Under the pieces are notes generated by a model that worked only from the letters and a program-made list of their open reading frames with translations, did not search any database and had not been told where the DNA came from. From NCBI RefSeq assembly GCF_041321145.1, contig NZ_JBGGWA010000007.1:1-64000 (forward strand): a DNA stretch of 64,000 nucleotides, written 5' to 3'. This stretch comes from Paraburkholderia sp041321145 (GTDB lineage: Bacteria; Pseudomonadota; Gammaproteobacteria; Burkholderiales; Burkholderiaceae). The number at the start of each line of letters is the position of its first letter. The first letter of the stretch is position 1. The translations under genes and the position numbers were made by a program. Shown in pieces: positions 1-8,468 of this stretch.

Positions 1-15
1 GCCAGGGGAGCCGCT

Positions 16-115
16 TAGCATTAGCGGTTTGAGCTGCTTTCTCTTGCTTACTTCTCTTTGCAGCCGGCAAAGAGAAGTAAGTGCCGCCCCGCACAGGGGC
101 AACACTAATAGACCA
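16..115. repeat. Intergenic double-hairpin repeat, Burkholderia-type
   Basis: A perfect 15-bp inverted repeat (arms 47-61 and 67-81, 5-nt loop) is followed at once by a second hairpin, GCCCC at 86-90 and GGGGC at 96-100. The arms contain CTTACTTCTCTTTGC and its complement. From memory, this sequence style recurs in intergenic DNA of Burkholderia and Paraburkholderia; that is recollection, not a search. It lies in the 342-bp stretch before the first gene, where I see no convincing CDS: a 68-codon frame over it has no ribosome site and only encodes the hairpin. It could terminate transcription entering from the left. Confidence 0.55.
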
Positions 116-342
116 CAAACAAATCAAGTAAAGCCCACACCCCAAACAGACAGACAAAAAAGCGCCACGCGAGGCAAAAAGCACACCCCTGCACATCCCA
201 TGCCAAACAAAAAACCCGAAACTCCCAGGCGATAAGTTCGTCTGACGCGGACAGACCCTCTACAATCGGAAGCGACCGGGCATCCCCCAACGGCACCGAA
301 AGTGACCATGAACGCAAAAGCGAACCCATAGGAGCGACCCTG

Positions 343-2622
343 ATGCAGCAGCCAGAAGCCCTCGGCGGCCTGTCCCACTCGGGCGGAATCGACCACCGCG
401 AACCCGAGCCGGACGGCGCATTCATCCCGACGGAAAATCTCAACGTCGCGAGCGCCGCCCAGCACGTGCTCAAGTCTGGCGACACTTTCATCGTCAACGA
501 TCCCCTCGGCGATATCACCGGCCACGAAGACGGCCTGTTCGTCAACGACACCCGCGTTCTCTCGCAACTGCGTCTGACTTTCGGCGGACGCGCGCCCTCG
601 CTGCTGTCGGGCAGCGTCAGCAGCGACAACACCTCGTTCACCGCGCACCTCACCAATCGTCCCTTGCCGCCGCTCGGCGGCGACAGCACGCCGGAAGGGG
701 TGATCCACGTCGAGCGCGTGCGCGTGCTCTCGGGCACCGTCCTCAACGAAGCCATCGAACTCACCAACTACGGCACAAGCGAGGCGGTCGTGCCGCTCTC
801 GATCTCGTTCGCCAGCGACTTCCGCGATATGTTCGAAGTGCGCGGCCTCAAGCGCAATAAACAGGGCCGCGTCGAACCGGCGCGCGTTGAGAACCGCGAG
901 GTGCTGCTCGGCTATATCGGTCTCGACGACGTGGCGCGCAATGTGCAGATCGCCTTCTCGCCAGAACCGGACAACCTCTTCGCCAATCGCGCCGACTACA
1001 CCGTCAAGCTGCCCGCCCAGGCCTGCGTGTCCATCTATCTGTCCGTCGCGGTGCAGGTCGTCGCGCGAGCAGATCGACCCGCCCCCGGCGTCTCGCAGCC
1101 CACGCACGCTTTGAGCGAAGCCCATCTGTCGCAAATCGATGCGGAGCGCCCGCGCGTCGGCCGCGCCGCGGTGCGCGCCGCGCTGGTCGACGCCCACCTC
1201 GTGATGCGTGAACGGCGGCGCGTCACAGCACGCGTGCGGTCGAGCAATCCACTCTTCAACGCATGGATCGATCGCTCGCTCGCCGATCTCGGTTTGCTGA
1301 CAACCGATCTCGCCACGGGCCCCTATCCCTATGCCGGCATTCCGTGGTTTTCGACGCCGTTTGGCCGCGACGCCATCATCACGTCGCTGCAGACGCTGTG
1401 GCTGCAGCCGCAGTTGGCCGCGGGCGTGCTGCGCTTTCTCGCCGAACATCAGGCGCGCGAGAACTCGCCGTTTCGGGACGCCGCGCCCGGCAAGATCATG
1501 CACGAGATGCGCAAGGGCGAAATGGCCGCCACCGGCGAAGTGCCGTTCGCGCTGTACTACGGTGGCGTCGACACCACGCCGCTCTTTATCGTGTTGGCCG
1601 GCGCCTACGCGGCCCGCACGGGCGACCTCGCGTTGATCGACGAATTGTGGCCGGCGCTCGAGCGTGCGGCGCAATGGGTCGTGGGCGTCTGCGACAAGAA
1701 CCGTTTCGGTCTGCTCGACTATCAGCGCGAGTCCGATGGCGGTCTCGCGAATCAAGGCTGGAAAGACAGCCACGATTCGGTATTCCACGCCGACGGCCGC
1801 TTTCCCGACGGTCCTATCGCGCTGGTGGAAGTGCAGGCGTATGCGAGCGCGGCATTCGACACGATGGCTCACTTCGCGAAGCAGCGCGGCCTGGACGATC
1901 CGGCTGCGCACTACAGCGAACGCGCGAAGAAAATCCGTCAATGCGTCGAAGAAAAATACTGGATGGAAGAGTCGGGCTTCTACGGCATCGCGCTCGACGG
2001 CCACGGCGAACTGTGCCGCGTGATGGCGTCGAATGCGGGCCACTTGCTGGCCTTCGGTCTACCCGCGCGGGACCGCGGCGAAGCGGTGGTGCGCGCGCTC
2101 GACTCCACGCTGTTTCATACCGGCTGGGGTGTGCGTACGTTGGCCGCCAGCCAGGCGCGCTTCAACCCGATGGCCTATCACAACGGTTCGGTATGGCCGC
2201 ATGACAACGCGCTCTGCGCACGCGGCCTGTCGCGTTACGGCGGCAAGGCGGCGGCCGTGCGGCTGTTGCAGGCGTTGTTTCAGGCGGCGGTCAATTTCGA
2301 CATGCGTCTGCCCGAGCTGTTCTGCGGATTCCTCCGGCGGCGCGGCGAGCCGCCCACCGCCTATCCGGTGGCGTGTCTGCCGCAGGCATGGGCCGCGGGC
2401 TCGCCGTTCATGATGCTCGAAGCCTGCCTGGGCATCACGATCGATGCGACCCGGCGCGAAGTGGTCATCGAACAACCCATGCTGCCCGAAGGCATCGACT
2501 GGCTCGAAGTCGGCGATCTGAAGGTGGGCGATTCGTCGGTGTCGATCACGTTCCGGCGGATCGGCGAGAAGGTCGTCGCATCTGCCGAGGAAGGCGATGT
2601 GCGAGTGATCGCGCTTCTTTAG
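343..2622 (+). CDS. Glycogen debranching-type amylo-alpha-1,6-glucosidase
   Basis: 759 aa. Residues about 35-240 match the N-terminal domain of bacterial glycogen debranching enzymes (GDE_N_bis type): HVLKSGDTFIVNDPLGDI, then the GLFVNDTRVLSQLRL signature. The C-terminal two-thirds is an (alpha/alpha)6 glucosidase domain with GIPWFSTPFGRDAIITSLQ near 340 and AYHNGSVWPHDNAL near 610. Such proteins are thought to remove alpha-1,6-linked glucose from glycogen, trehalose-pathway glucans or other oligosaccharides in the cytoplasm; the true substrate is not shown here. The ATG at 343 follows a GGAG-like site and there is no secretion signal. The gene is monocistronic, with a terminator 118 nt beyond its stop. 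It is not functionally tied to the aromatic genes that follow. Confidence 0.85.
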   Translation: MQQPEALGGLSHSGGIDHREPEPDGAFIPTENLNVASAAQHVLKSGDTFIVNDPLGDITGHEDGLFVNDTRVLSQLRLTFGGRAPSLLSGSVSSDNTSFTAHLTNRPLPPLGGDSTPEGVIHVERVRVLSGTVLNEAIELTNYGTSEAVVPLSISFASDFRDMFEVRGLKRNKQGRVEPARVENREVLLGYIGLDDVARNVQIAFSPEPDNLFANRADYTVKLPAQACVSIYLSVAVQVVARADRPAPGVSQPTHALSEAHLSQIDAERPRVGRAAVRAALVDAHLVMRERRRVTARVRSSNPLFNAWIDRSLADLGLLTTDLATGPYPYAGIPWFSTPFGRDAIITSLQTLWLQPQLAAGVLRFLAEHQARENSPFRDAAPGKIMHEMRKGEMAATGEVPFALYYGGVDTTPLFIVLAGAYAARTGDLALIDELWPALERAAQWVVGVCDKNRFGLLDYQRESDGGLANQGWKDSHDSVFHADGRFPDGPIALVEVQAYASAAFDTMAHFAKQRGLDDPAAHYSERAKKIRQCVEEKYWMEESGFYGIALDGHGELCRVMASNAGHLLAFGLPARDRGEAVVRALDSTLFHTGWGVRTLAASQARFNPMAYHNGSVWPHDNALCARGLSRYGGKAAAVRLLQALFQAAVNFDMRLPELFCGFLRRRGEPPTAYPVACLPQAWAAGSPFMMLEACLGITIDATRREVVIEQPMLPEGIDWLEVGDLKVGDSSVSITFRRIGEKVVASAEEGDVRVIALL

Positions 2623-2739
2623 AAGCGCGCCTTCACCAGGCGCGAAGCGCACGCGTGGCTCGCACACGATACCTGTCCTGGGGACGCGGGCGAGTGTCGA
2701 AGCCATTCTCAAGTGTCGTAGTGGCAGCCAAATGTCGTA

Positions 2740-2770
2740 CCCGCGGTTAATTCTTTCCGCGGGTTTGTTG
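2740..2770 (+). terminator. Rho-independent terminator after debranching enzyme
   Basis: Arms CCCGCGG (2740-2746) and CCGCGGG (2757-2763) form a 7-bp perfect stem with a 10-nt loop, followed by TTTGTTG. It ends the 343-2622 transcript and separates it from the leftward catBC transcript, whose stop is at 2842. Confidence 0.7.
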
Positions 2771-2841
2771 CTCACGCAGTGTTGAAGGAATGCTCTGGAA
2801 CAGGCACTGCGTGTCAGTCCGTTCGGCCTGGCCTGGCAGCT

Positions 2842-3120
2842 TCAACGGATGGACGACGGATGACGTGCGAGCGCGGTCACCTTCATCGTCATATACGGAA
2901 ACAACGGCAGACCTGAAAGGATGGTGTGCAGTTCGTCGTGCGAGTCGACGTCGAAAACGCTGTAGTTCGCATACTCACCGACCACGCGATGCAGTTGCTG
3001 CCACTTGCCTTGCCGTTGAAGCGCTTGCGAGTATGCCTTCTCGCGAGCCTTGATTTCATCGGCCTCAGCAGCCGGCATGTCGTGTGGCAGGTGTACGTCC
3101 ATTCTTACCAGATAAAGCAT
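2842..3120 (-). CDS. catC: Muconolactone delta-isomerase
   Basis: 92 aa from ATG 3120, preceded by a GGAAGAGAG ribosome site; the frame extends 13 codons upstream but without family similarity. The protein starts MLYLVRMDVHLP and has the HDELHTILSGLPLFPYM segment typical of CatC, and its length matches the family (about 92-96 aa). The cytoplasmic oligomer shifts the double bond of (+)-muconolactone to give beta-ketoadipate enol-lactone, the third ring-cleavage step from catechol. It lies 86 bp downstream of catB on the same strand, so catB-catC is an operon. The next enzyme, enol-lactone hydrolase (CatD/PcaD), is not in the window. Confidence 0.95.
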   Translation of the reverse strand: MLYLVRMDVHLPHDMPAAEADEIKAREKAYSQALQRQGKWQQLHRVVGEYANYSVFDVDSHDELHTILSGLPLFPYMTMKVTALARHPSSIR

Positions 3121-3206
3121 GGCTCTCTTCCAAAAAATGCGACGCTCCTGCCAGTTCACTGGCAGGAAAAAGTCGAAGTGAATAGGTCTGCGTTGAGCGC
3201 GTGCGC

Positions 3207-4334
3207 TCAGATGTTTTTGTCGCGACGGTAGAAGGCGAGCTTGTCCTCATCGATATGGAGGCCCAAGCCCGGTCCTTCTGGCATGTGAAGGTCAAAGTCC
3301 CGATATTGGGGGCGCGCAGTGACGATGTCGTCTTTCAACAGGAGCGGTCCGAACAGCTCTGTACCCCAGGCAAGTTGTGGGAGCGCGACGAATCCGTGTG
3401 CGGATGCAATCGACCCAATGCTGCCTTCGAGCATCGTGCCGCCATACAGGGACACGCCGGCCGCATCCGCAATGGCGGCTGTACGCATCATCCCGTAGAT
3501 TCCGCCGGACTTCGCAATCTTCAATGCAAACACGTCCGCACACGCACCGCGCACGAGTTCAAGGGCGTCCTCCGGGCCGGTCACTGCTTCGTCCGCCATG
3601 ATGGGCACGATGAACCGCGATGCGAGTCTGGCGAGTGCTCCGCGCTGCTCTCGCGGAGTAGGTTGCTCGACGAGGTCGATGCCAGCAGCTTCGAGCGCCT
3701 CGATTCCCAGCGCTGCGTCAACTTCGTTCCAGGCCTGATTCACGTCTACCGTGACTTTGGCGCGGTCGCCGAGCGCGGCTTTGATTTTCGATACGTGCGC
3801 TACGTCATCACGAACGCTACGCCGGCCAATCTTCAGCTTGAATGTATTGTGGCGACGTTCGACAAGCAGCGTTTCTGCTTCATCGATGTCGCGTTGGGTA
3901 TCGCCACTTGCGAGCGTCCACAGGACCGGAAGCGTCTTGCGGACAGCGCCGCCAAGAAGCGTTGAAACCGGAACGCCCAGGCGCTTGCCCTGAGCGTCCA
4001 GCAGAGCCGTTTCGATTGCGCACTTGGCAAACCGGTTTCCCCGAGCAACCTTGTTCAGGTTGAGCATTGCGTCGTTGATGTTGGTCGCATCTTGCCCAAC
4101 GATTGCAGGTGCGAGGTAAGTGTCGATGGTCAGCTTGATGCCTTCGGGACTCTCGTCGCCGTACGACAGACCGCCAATCGTAGTGGCTTCGCCGATACCC
4201 TCGATGCCATCGCTTGAGCGCAGGCGGATGATGACCAAGGTTTGATGCTGCATCGTCGCCATTGCTAGCTGGTGCGCGCGAATGGTGGGGAGGTCAACCA
4301 GAATCGCTTCGACGGAGATGATTTGGGCGTTCAT
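3207..4334 (-). CDS. catB: Muconate cycloisomerase
   Basis: 375 aa from ATG 4334. The open frame starts 28 codons earlier, but family alignment begins at MNAQIISVEAILVDLPTIR. It is an enolase-superfamily enzyme that cyclises cis,cis-muconate to muconolactone. The expected residues are present: Lys166 and Lys168 in TFKLKIG (Lys168 the likely base), metal ligands Asp197, Glu223 and Asp248, and Lys272 in ALKIAKSGG. Their spacing equals that of Pseudomonas muconate-lactonising enzyme (169/198/224/249/273). It is transcribed leftwards ahead of catC, and its promoter region (4335-4439) holds a perfect CatR-type box. The chloromuconate homologues are a less likely alternative given the ben/cat context. 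Confidence 0.93.
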   Translation of the reverse strand: MNAQIISVEAILVDLPTIRAHQLAMATMQHQTLVIIRLRSSDGIEGIGEATTIGGLSYGDESPEGIKLTIDTYLAPAIVGQDATNINDAMLNLNKVARGNRFAKCAIETALLDAQGKRLGVPVSTLLGGAVRKTLPVLWTLASGDTQRDIDEAETLLVERRHNTFKLKIGRRSVRDDVAHVSKIKAALGDRAKVTVDVNQAWNEVDAALGIEALEAAGIDLVEQPTPREQRGALARLASRFIVPIMADEAVTGPEDALELVRGACADVFALKIAKSGGIYGMMRTAAIADAAGVSLYGGTMLEGSIGSIASAHGFVALPQLAWGTELFGPLLLKDDIVTARPQYRDFDLHMPEGPGLGLHIDEDKLAFYRRDKNI

Positions 4335-4416
4335 ACCTGGAATGTTGGAGTTGAGGGGTTGCTGAAGTATTGCGCGCGCAATAATCCCCTGTCCAACACC
4401 ATCGACGTCTAGTGCC

Positions 4417-4431
4417 ATACCCCCGGGGTAT
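4417..4431. promoter_or_regulatory. CatR/LysR-type operator upstream of catB
   Basis: ATAC-CCCCGGG-GTAT is an exact match to the ATAC-N7-GTAT consensus known for CatM/BenM-type LysR regulators. It lies 83-97 nt before the catB start, in the 105-bp gap after the catR stop. A promoter for catBC separate from that of catR is therefore likely. Binding is inferred from the motif only. Confidence 0.7.
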
Positions 4432-4439
4432 AGCAGATA

Positions 4440-5363
4440 CTACCGCCCGAAGTCGTTACGGGGCGCAAAGGGTATCCTTTCCTCCTCGTACAGCCGATAG
4501 ATGAGTTCAAGCAGTTCCTGAATGTCCCGCGACTCGTCGAGCATGCGCATGCTCATGATGATCGGCGATACCAGAGTAGGGTCGTCCAGTTCTTTGTAAC
4601 TCACGTCGTCCCGCTTCAGGCCGTACACACTACTCGGAACGACGGAAATTCCTTCCCCCGCTGCGACGAGGCCTAGCGCAATCTGCAACTCTCGTACTTC
4701 ATATATCCGGCGCGGCTTGAGACCGCGGTCTTCGAATGCCGATAGCACCTGGTCTGCGTAACTGGGTCGCGGCGCCTTAGGGAAGATAATCAGGGTCTCG
4801 TTGACCAGGTCGCTGAGAGCGAGGACGGGCTTGACCAGTGAGAGTGGATGGCCCTCCGGGAATGCAACAATCATCTTCTCCTCGCGAAGAATCACCCGAC
4901 GGATGTTTGCGTCCTCATGCCGAATACGGCCGAAGCCGACATCAATCTGACCGTCCTTCAGCGCTCTAATCTGGTCCATCGTCGACATCTCGTGAAGGCT
5001 GAGTTCAACGGTAGTGTTCTCGTCGCGGAAGCGCCGGATGATTTTGGGCAGCATTCCGTACAACGTTGAGCCCACGAAGCCGACAGAGAGGCTGCGCTCA
5101 ATGTTGCCCACGCGCCGCGTCATTGATTCGAGTTCGGACGTCTGGGCCAGCAATTGGACAGCATGAGCATAGAAGAACTTACCCGTCTCAGTGAGCTTCA
5201 ATGGGCGCGAGTCGCGCTGGAATAGCTGCACCTCAAGAATCTCTTCAAGTTGCTGTATCTGACGGCTCAAAGGCGGTTGGGCCATGTTCAGTCGCTGTGC
5301 CGCGCGCGTGAAATTGCGTTCTTCGGCTACCGCTACGAAATAGCGAAGATGCCGCAGTTCCAT
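4440..5363 (-). CDS. catR: LysR-type activator of the cat genes
   Basis: 307 aa. The N-terminal winged helix-turn-helix (MELRHLRYFVAVAEERNFTRAAQRLNMAQPPLSRQIQQLE, about residues 1-60) is the CatR/CatM/BenM form, and a periplasmic-binding-like effector domain follows (about 90-295). Homologues sense cis,cis-muconate and switch on catBC, catA and sometimes ben genes. The gene lies between catB (same strand) and divergent catA, the usual position. An ATAC-N7-ATAT half-conserved box lies just upstream of its start (5368-5382), fitting autoregulation. Whether it also controls benABCD cannot be told from sequence; no separate benR/benM is present in the window. Confidence 0.9.
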   Translation of the reverse strand: MELRHLRYFVAVAEERNFTRAAQRLNMAQPPLSRQIQQLEEILEVQLFQRDSRPLKLTETGKFFYAHAVQLLAQTSELESMTRRVGNIERSLSVGFVGSTLYGMLPKIIRRFRDENTTVELSLHEMSTMDQIRALKDGQIDVGFGRIRHEDANIRRVILREEKMIVAFPEGHPLSLVKPVLALSDLVNETLIIFPKAPRPSYADQVLSAFEDRGLKPRRIYEVRELQIALGLVAAGEGISVVPSSVYGLKRDDVSYKELDDPTLVSPIIMSMRMLDESRDIQELLELIYRLYEEERIPFAPRNDFGR

Positions 5364-5367
5364 TTCA

Positions 5368-5382
5368 ATACCTCGTGGATAT
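5368..5382. promoter_or_regulatory. CatR-type box next to the catR start
   Basis: ATAC-CTCGTGG-ATAT matches ATAC-N7-GTAT at seven of eight conserved positions. It begins five bases beyond the catR start codon, consistent with autorepression by the LysR protein. It is weaker than the box in front of catB. Confidence 0.45.
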
Positions 5383-5462
5383 AGACCAATACTAAATCGG
5401 TGTTGGACGGGGCCTTCTGGCGTCCATTATTCTGCTTTCACACTCTGTTTCAGCACTCGATT

Positions 5463-5477
5463 ATACCTCCCAGGCAT
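5463..5477. promoter_or_regulatory. CatR-type box upstream of catA
   Basis: ATAC-CTCCCAG-GCAT differs from ATAC-N7-GTAT at one position. It is centred about 70 nt before the catA start, the usual distance for a LysR recognition site activating the downstream gene. AT-rich sequence that could hold the catA promoter (AGGCATATTTAAAAGG) overlaps and follows it. Confidence 0.55.
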
Positions 5478-5539
5478 ATTTAAAAGGGTGCTAAACCAAG
5501 GGTTAACCCCCGCGAGAAAATAGAGATTCAGGAGCAGAC

Positions 5540-6472
5540 ATGAGCGTCAAAGTGTTCGATACGAAGGAAGTGCAGGACCTGCTGAAGGCCGCGGCTAACG
5601 TCGGGAGCCAGGACGGCAGTGCTCGCGCCAAGCAGATTGTCCATCGCCTGCTAAGCGATTTGTTCAAGGCCATCGACGACCTCGATATGACGCCGGATGA
5701 AATCTGGGTCGGCGTCCACTATTTCAACAAACTTGGTCAGGACGGCGAAGCGGCGCTGCTTGCCGCTGGGCTCGGTCTGGAAAAGTATCTCGACATTCGC
5801 ATGGATGCCGCGGACAAGGAGGCCGACATCGGTGGCACGCCGCGTACCATCGAAGGCCCACTGTATGTCGCCGGTGCGCCGGTGCGCGAGGGCGTGTCCA
5901 GGATCGACATCAATCCCGACGAGGATTCGGGCCCGCTGGTCATCCGCGGCACGGTAACCGGCCCGGACGGGACGCCCGTCGCAGGTGCGCTGGTCGAGTG
6001 CTGGCACGCCAATTCGAAAGGGTTCTATTCGCACTTCGACCCGACCGGTGCTCAGAACGAGTTCAATCTCCGCGGCGCGGTCAGTACTGGTGGCGACGGT
6101 AAGTACGAATTCCGTACGCTCATGCCCGTAGGCTACGGCTGCCCGCCGCAGGGCGCGACCCAGCAGCTGTTGAACGTGCTCGCCCGCCATGGCAACCGGC
6201 CGGCGCATGTCCACTTCTTCGTCACCACCGACAAGTACCGGAAGTTGACGACGCAAATCAACATTGAGGGCGACCCGTTGATTTGGGACGACTTCGCCTA
6301 CGCCACCCGCGAAGATTTGATTCCGCATGTCGTCGAAAAGACCGGCGGCACTGCGCTCGGCATGAAGGCCGACGCGTATAAGGAAATCGAGTTCAACATC
6401 GAGTTGACCCCGCTGGTGCAGGGCAAGGATAACCAGGTCGTCAATCGCCTGCGCGCGACTGCCACGGCGTAA
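5540..6472 (+). CDS. catA: Catechol 1,2-dioxygenase
   Basis: 310 aa, with an AGGAG site upstream of ATG 5540. It is an intradiol ring-cleavage enzyme that opens catechol between the hydroxyls to cis,cis-muconate using non-haem Fe(III). The four ligands are visible: Tyr163 (KGFYSHFD), Tyr199 (PVGYGCPP), and His223 and His225 (RPAHVHFF). The first roughly 105 residues are the helical dimerisation domain typical of catechol (not protocatechuate) dioxygenases, and the length is standard. It is the first gene of a rightward block leading into benABCD, so catechol production and cleavage are probably co-expressed. The divergent catR and its boxes lie upstream. Confidence 0.95.
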   Translation: MSVKVFDTKEVQDLLKAAANVGSQDGSARAKQIVHRLLSDLFKAIDDLDMTPDEIWVGVHYFNKLGQDGEAALLAAGLGLEKYLDIRMDAADKEADIGGTPRTIEGPLYVAGAPVREGVSRIDINPDEDSGPLVIRGTVTGPDGTPVAGALVECWHANSKGFYSHFDPTGAQNEFNLRGAVSTGGDGKYEFRTLMPVGYGCPPQGATQQLLNVLARHGNRPAHVHFFVTTDKYRKLTTQINIEGDPLIWDDFAYATREDLIPHVVEKTGGTALGMKADAYKEIEFNIELTPLVQGKDNQVVNRLRATATA

Positions 6473-6546
6473 CCGCTCAGCGCGGCTGCTATGCCGTACC
6501 GCTGCTGCCGCTCAATTCTCCGCAAGAATCTTTCGACACCGATGCA

Positions 6547-6569
6547 CGTGCTCCATAGCCTGGAGCACG
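6547..6569. other. Hairpin in the catA-benA spacer
   Basis: CGTGCTCCA (6547-6555) and TGGAGCACG (6561-6569) form a perfect 9-bp stem with a 5-nt loop. It ends 16 nt before the benA start codon, immediately ahead of the AGGGAGAG ribosome site. There is no T-tract, so it is more likely an mRNA stability or processing element than a terminator. Confidence 0.45.
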
Positions 6570-6585
6570 CGTAGGGAGAGCACAC

Positions 6586-7944
6586 ATGTCTGCCATTATC
6601 GACAAAGCCACGCAGCTGGATGAACTGCTGCACACCGCCGTTCAGGACGACAGGCAAAACGGTGTATTCCGTTGCCGACGCGACATCTTCACGAACGTCG
6701 ATGTGTTCGATCTCGAGATGAAGCACATTTTCGAGAGCAATTGGGTCTATCTCGCGCATGAAAGCCAGATTCCCAACAACAACGACTACTACACCACCTG
6801 GATTGGCCGTCAACCCGTGGTTGTCACTCGCGACAAGAGCGGCGAACTCCACGCGGTCATTAACGCCTGCGCGCACAAGGGCGCGATGCTGTGCCGGAAA
6901 AAGCACGGCAACAAAGGCACCTTCACCTGTCCGTTCCACGGCTGGAGCTTCGCCAACACCGGCAAGCTGCTGAAAGTGAAAGATGTGAAGACCACCGAAT
7001 ACCCGGTGCAATTCAATACCAACGGCTCGCATGACCTGAAAAAAGTCGCACGCTTCCAGAGCTATCGCGGCTTCCTGTTCGGCAACCTCAACGCGGATGC
7101 GATTCCATTGGAGGACTACCTCGGCGAGACCAAGACCATCATCGACCAAATCGTTGACCAGGCCCCGGACGGGCTGGAAGTGGTGCGCGGCAATTCATCG
7201 TACCTCTACGACGGCAACTGGAAGATGCAGATGGAGAACGGCTGCGACGGCTACCACGTCAGCACCGTGCACTGGAACTACGCCGCGACGATGGACCGGC
7301 GCAAGGTCGAGGGCACCAAGGCCGTGGATGCGAACAGCTGGAGCAAGTCGGTAGCCGGCGTGTACGGGTTCGACCACGGCCACATCCTGCTGTGGACCAA
7401 GACGATGAACCCGGAAGTGCGACCGGTCTATCGATACCGCGACGAAATCAAGGCACGCGTTGGCGACGTGAAGGCGGACTTCATCGTCAACCAGACCCGG
7501 AATCTTTGTCTGTATCCGAACGTGTTCCTGATGGACCAGTTCAGCACCCAGATTCGCGTCGTACGTCCAATCAGCGTGGACAAGACCGAAGTCAGCATCT
7601 TCTGTTTCGCTCCGAAAGGCGAGAGCGCAGCCGACCGCGCTACCCGCATCCGTCAGTACGAAGACTTCTTCAACGTCTCGGGTATGGGCACAGCAGACGA
7701 CCTCGAAGAGTTTCGCGCGTGCCAGGCCGGCTATGCCGGTACCACTGCGTTGTGGAACGACCTTTCGCGCGGGGCGCCGTTGTGGGTCGAAGGTCCCGAC
7801 GCAAACGCGAAAAGCATGGGTCTGAAACCGCTCATCTCAGGCGAGCGTAGCGAAGACGAAGGCCTGTTTGTGTGTCAGCACGAATACTGGGTCAAGCTGA
7901 TGCGCGACGCACTCAAAAAGGAACAAGGGGAGGCGCTGACATGA
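6586..7944 (+). CDS. benA: Benzoate 1,2-dioxygenase, large (alpha) subunit
   Basis: 452 aa. It carries a Rieske [2Fe-2S] domain with Cys95, His97, Cys115 and His118 (CAHKG ... TCPFHGWSF) and a catalytic mononuclear iron domain with Asp221, His224 and His229 (CDGYHVSTVHW). With BenB it forms the oxygenase that adds both atoms of O2 to benzoate, giving the cis-1,2-dihydrodiol of cyclohexadiene carboxylate. A ribosome site AGGGAGAG precedes the ATG. The stop overlaps the benB start (ATGA), so the subunits are translationally coupled. Related toluate or anthranilate dioxygenases are alternatives, but benD and catA nearby favour benzoate. Confidence 0.94.
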   Translation: MSAIIDKATQLDELLHTAVQDDRQNGVFRCRRDIFTNVDVFDLEMKHIFESNWVYLAHESQIPNNNDYYTTWIGRQPVVVTRDKSGELHAVINACAHKGAMLCRKKHGNKGTFTCPFHGWSFANTGKLLKVKDVKTTEYPVQFNTNGSHDLKKVARFQSYRGFLFGNLNADAIPLEDYLGETKTIIDQIVDQAPDGLEVVRGNSSYLYDGNWKMQMENGCDGYHVSTVHWNYAATMDRRKVEGTKAVDANSWSKSVAGVYGFDHGHILLWTKTMNPEVRPVYRYRDEIKARVGDVKADFIVNQTRNLCLYPNVFLMDQFSTQIRVVRPISVDKTEVSIFCFAPKGESAADRATRIRQYEDFFNVSGMGTADDLEEFRACQAGYAGTTALWNDLSRGAPLWVEGPDANAKSMGLKPLISGERSEDEGLFVCQHEYWVKLMRDALKKEQGEALT

Positions 7945-8429
7945 GCTTCGATTACCCGACAATCTGCGCCGTGCTATACCGCGAAGCGCGCCTGCTCGAC
8001 GACCGTCAATGGGACGACTGGCTTGCCTGCTATACCGAGGACGTCACTTACTGGATGCCAGCGTGGGATGACGACGACCAGCTCACCGACGACCACGAGA
8101 GCCAGATTTCGCTGATGTACTACCCGGACCGTGGCGGCCTGGAAGACCGTGTGTTCCGCATCAGGACCGAACGCAGTAGTGCCTCGATGCCTGAACCGCG
8201 AACCAGTCACAACGTCACCAATGTGGAAGTGCTGGCCGAGCGCGAGAACGAAGTGGACGTGCGCTACAACTTCAACACGCTCAGCCACCGTTACAAAACC
8301 ACCGACCAGTTTTTTGGCACGATGTTCGTCACTCTGCGCCAAGTCAACGATGAACTGTTGATTTGCTACAAGCGCATCGTGTTGAAGGACGACTACATCC
8401 GCCAGGTGCTCGACGTTTATCACGTTTGA
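7941..8429 (+). CDS. benB: Benzoate 1,2-dioxygenase, small (beta) subunit
   Basis: 162 aa from ATG 7941, which overlaps the benA stop by four bases. The frame opens 23 codons earlier, inside benA, but the family match starts at MSFDYPTICAVLYREARLLD. It has the NTF2-like fold of ring-hydroxylating dioxygenase beta subunits, with WDDWLACYTEDVTYWMPAW near the start. It supports the alpha subunit structurally in an alpha3beta3 complex and has no cofactor ligands of its own. Confidence 0.92.
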   Translation: MSFDYPTICAVLYREARLLDDRQWDDWLACYTEDVTYWMPAWDDDDQLTDDHESQISLMYYPDRGGLEDRVFRIRTERSSASMPEPRTSHNVTNVEVLAERENEVDVRYNFNTLSHRYKTTDQFFGTMFVTLRQVNDELLICYKRIVLKDDYIRQVLDVYHV

Positions 8430-8468
8430 GCGCGAACATCCGCGGAAATGAGAAGTACAGGAGGCAAG

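Noticed and set aside
29..235. 68-codon frame at the left edge
   Set aside because: It mostly translates the hairpin repeat and adjacent low-complexity sequence.
124..2043. 639-codon minus-strand frame opposite the debranching enzyme
   Set aside because: It is antisense to a well-conserved gene, Arg/Ala/His-rich without recognisable domains; a shadow frame of high-GC DNA.
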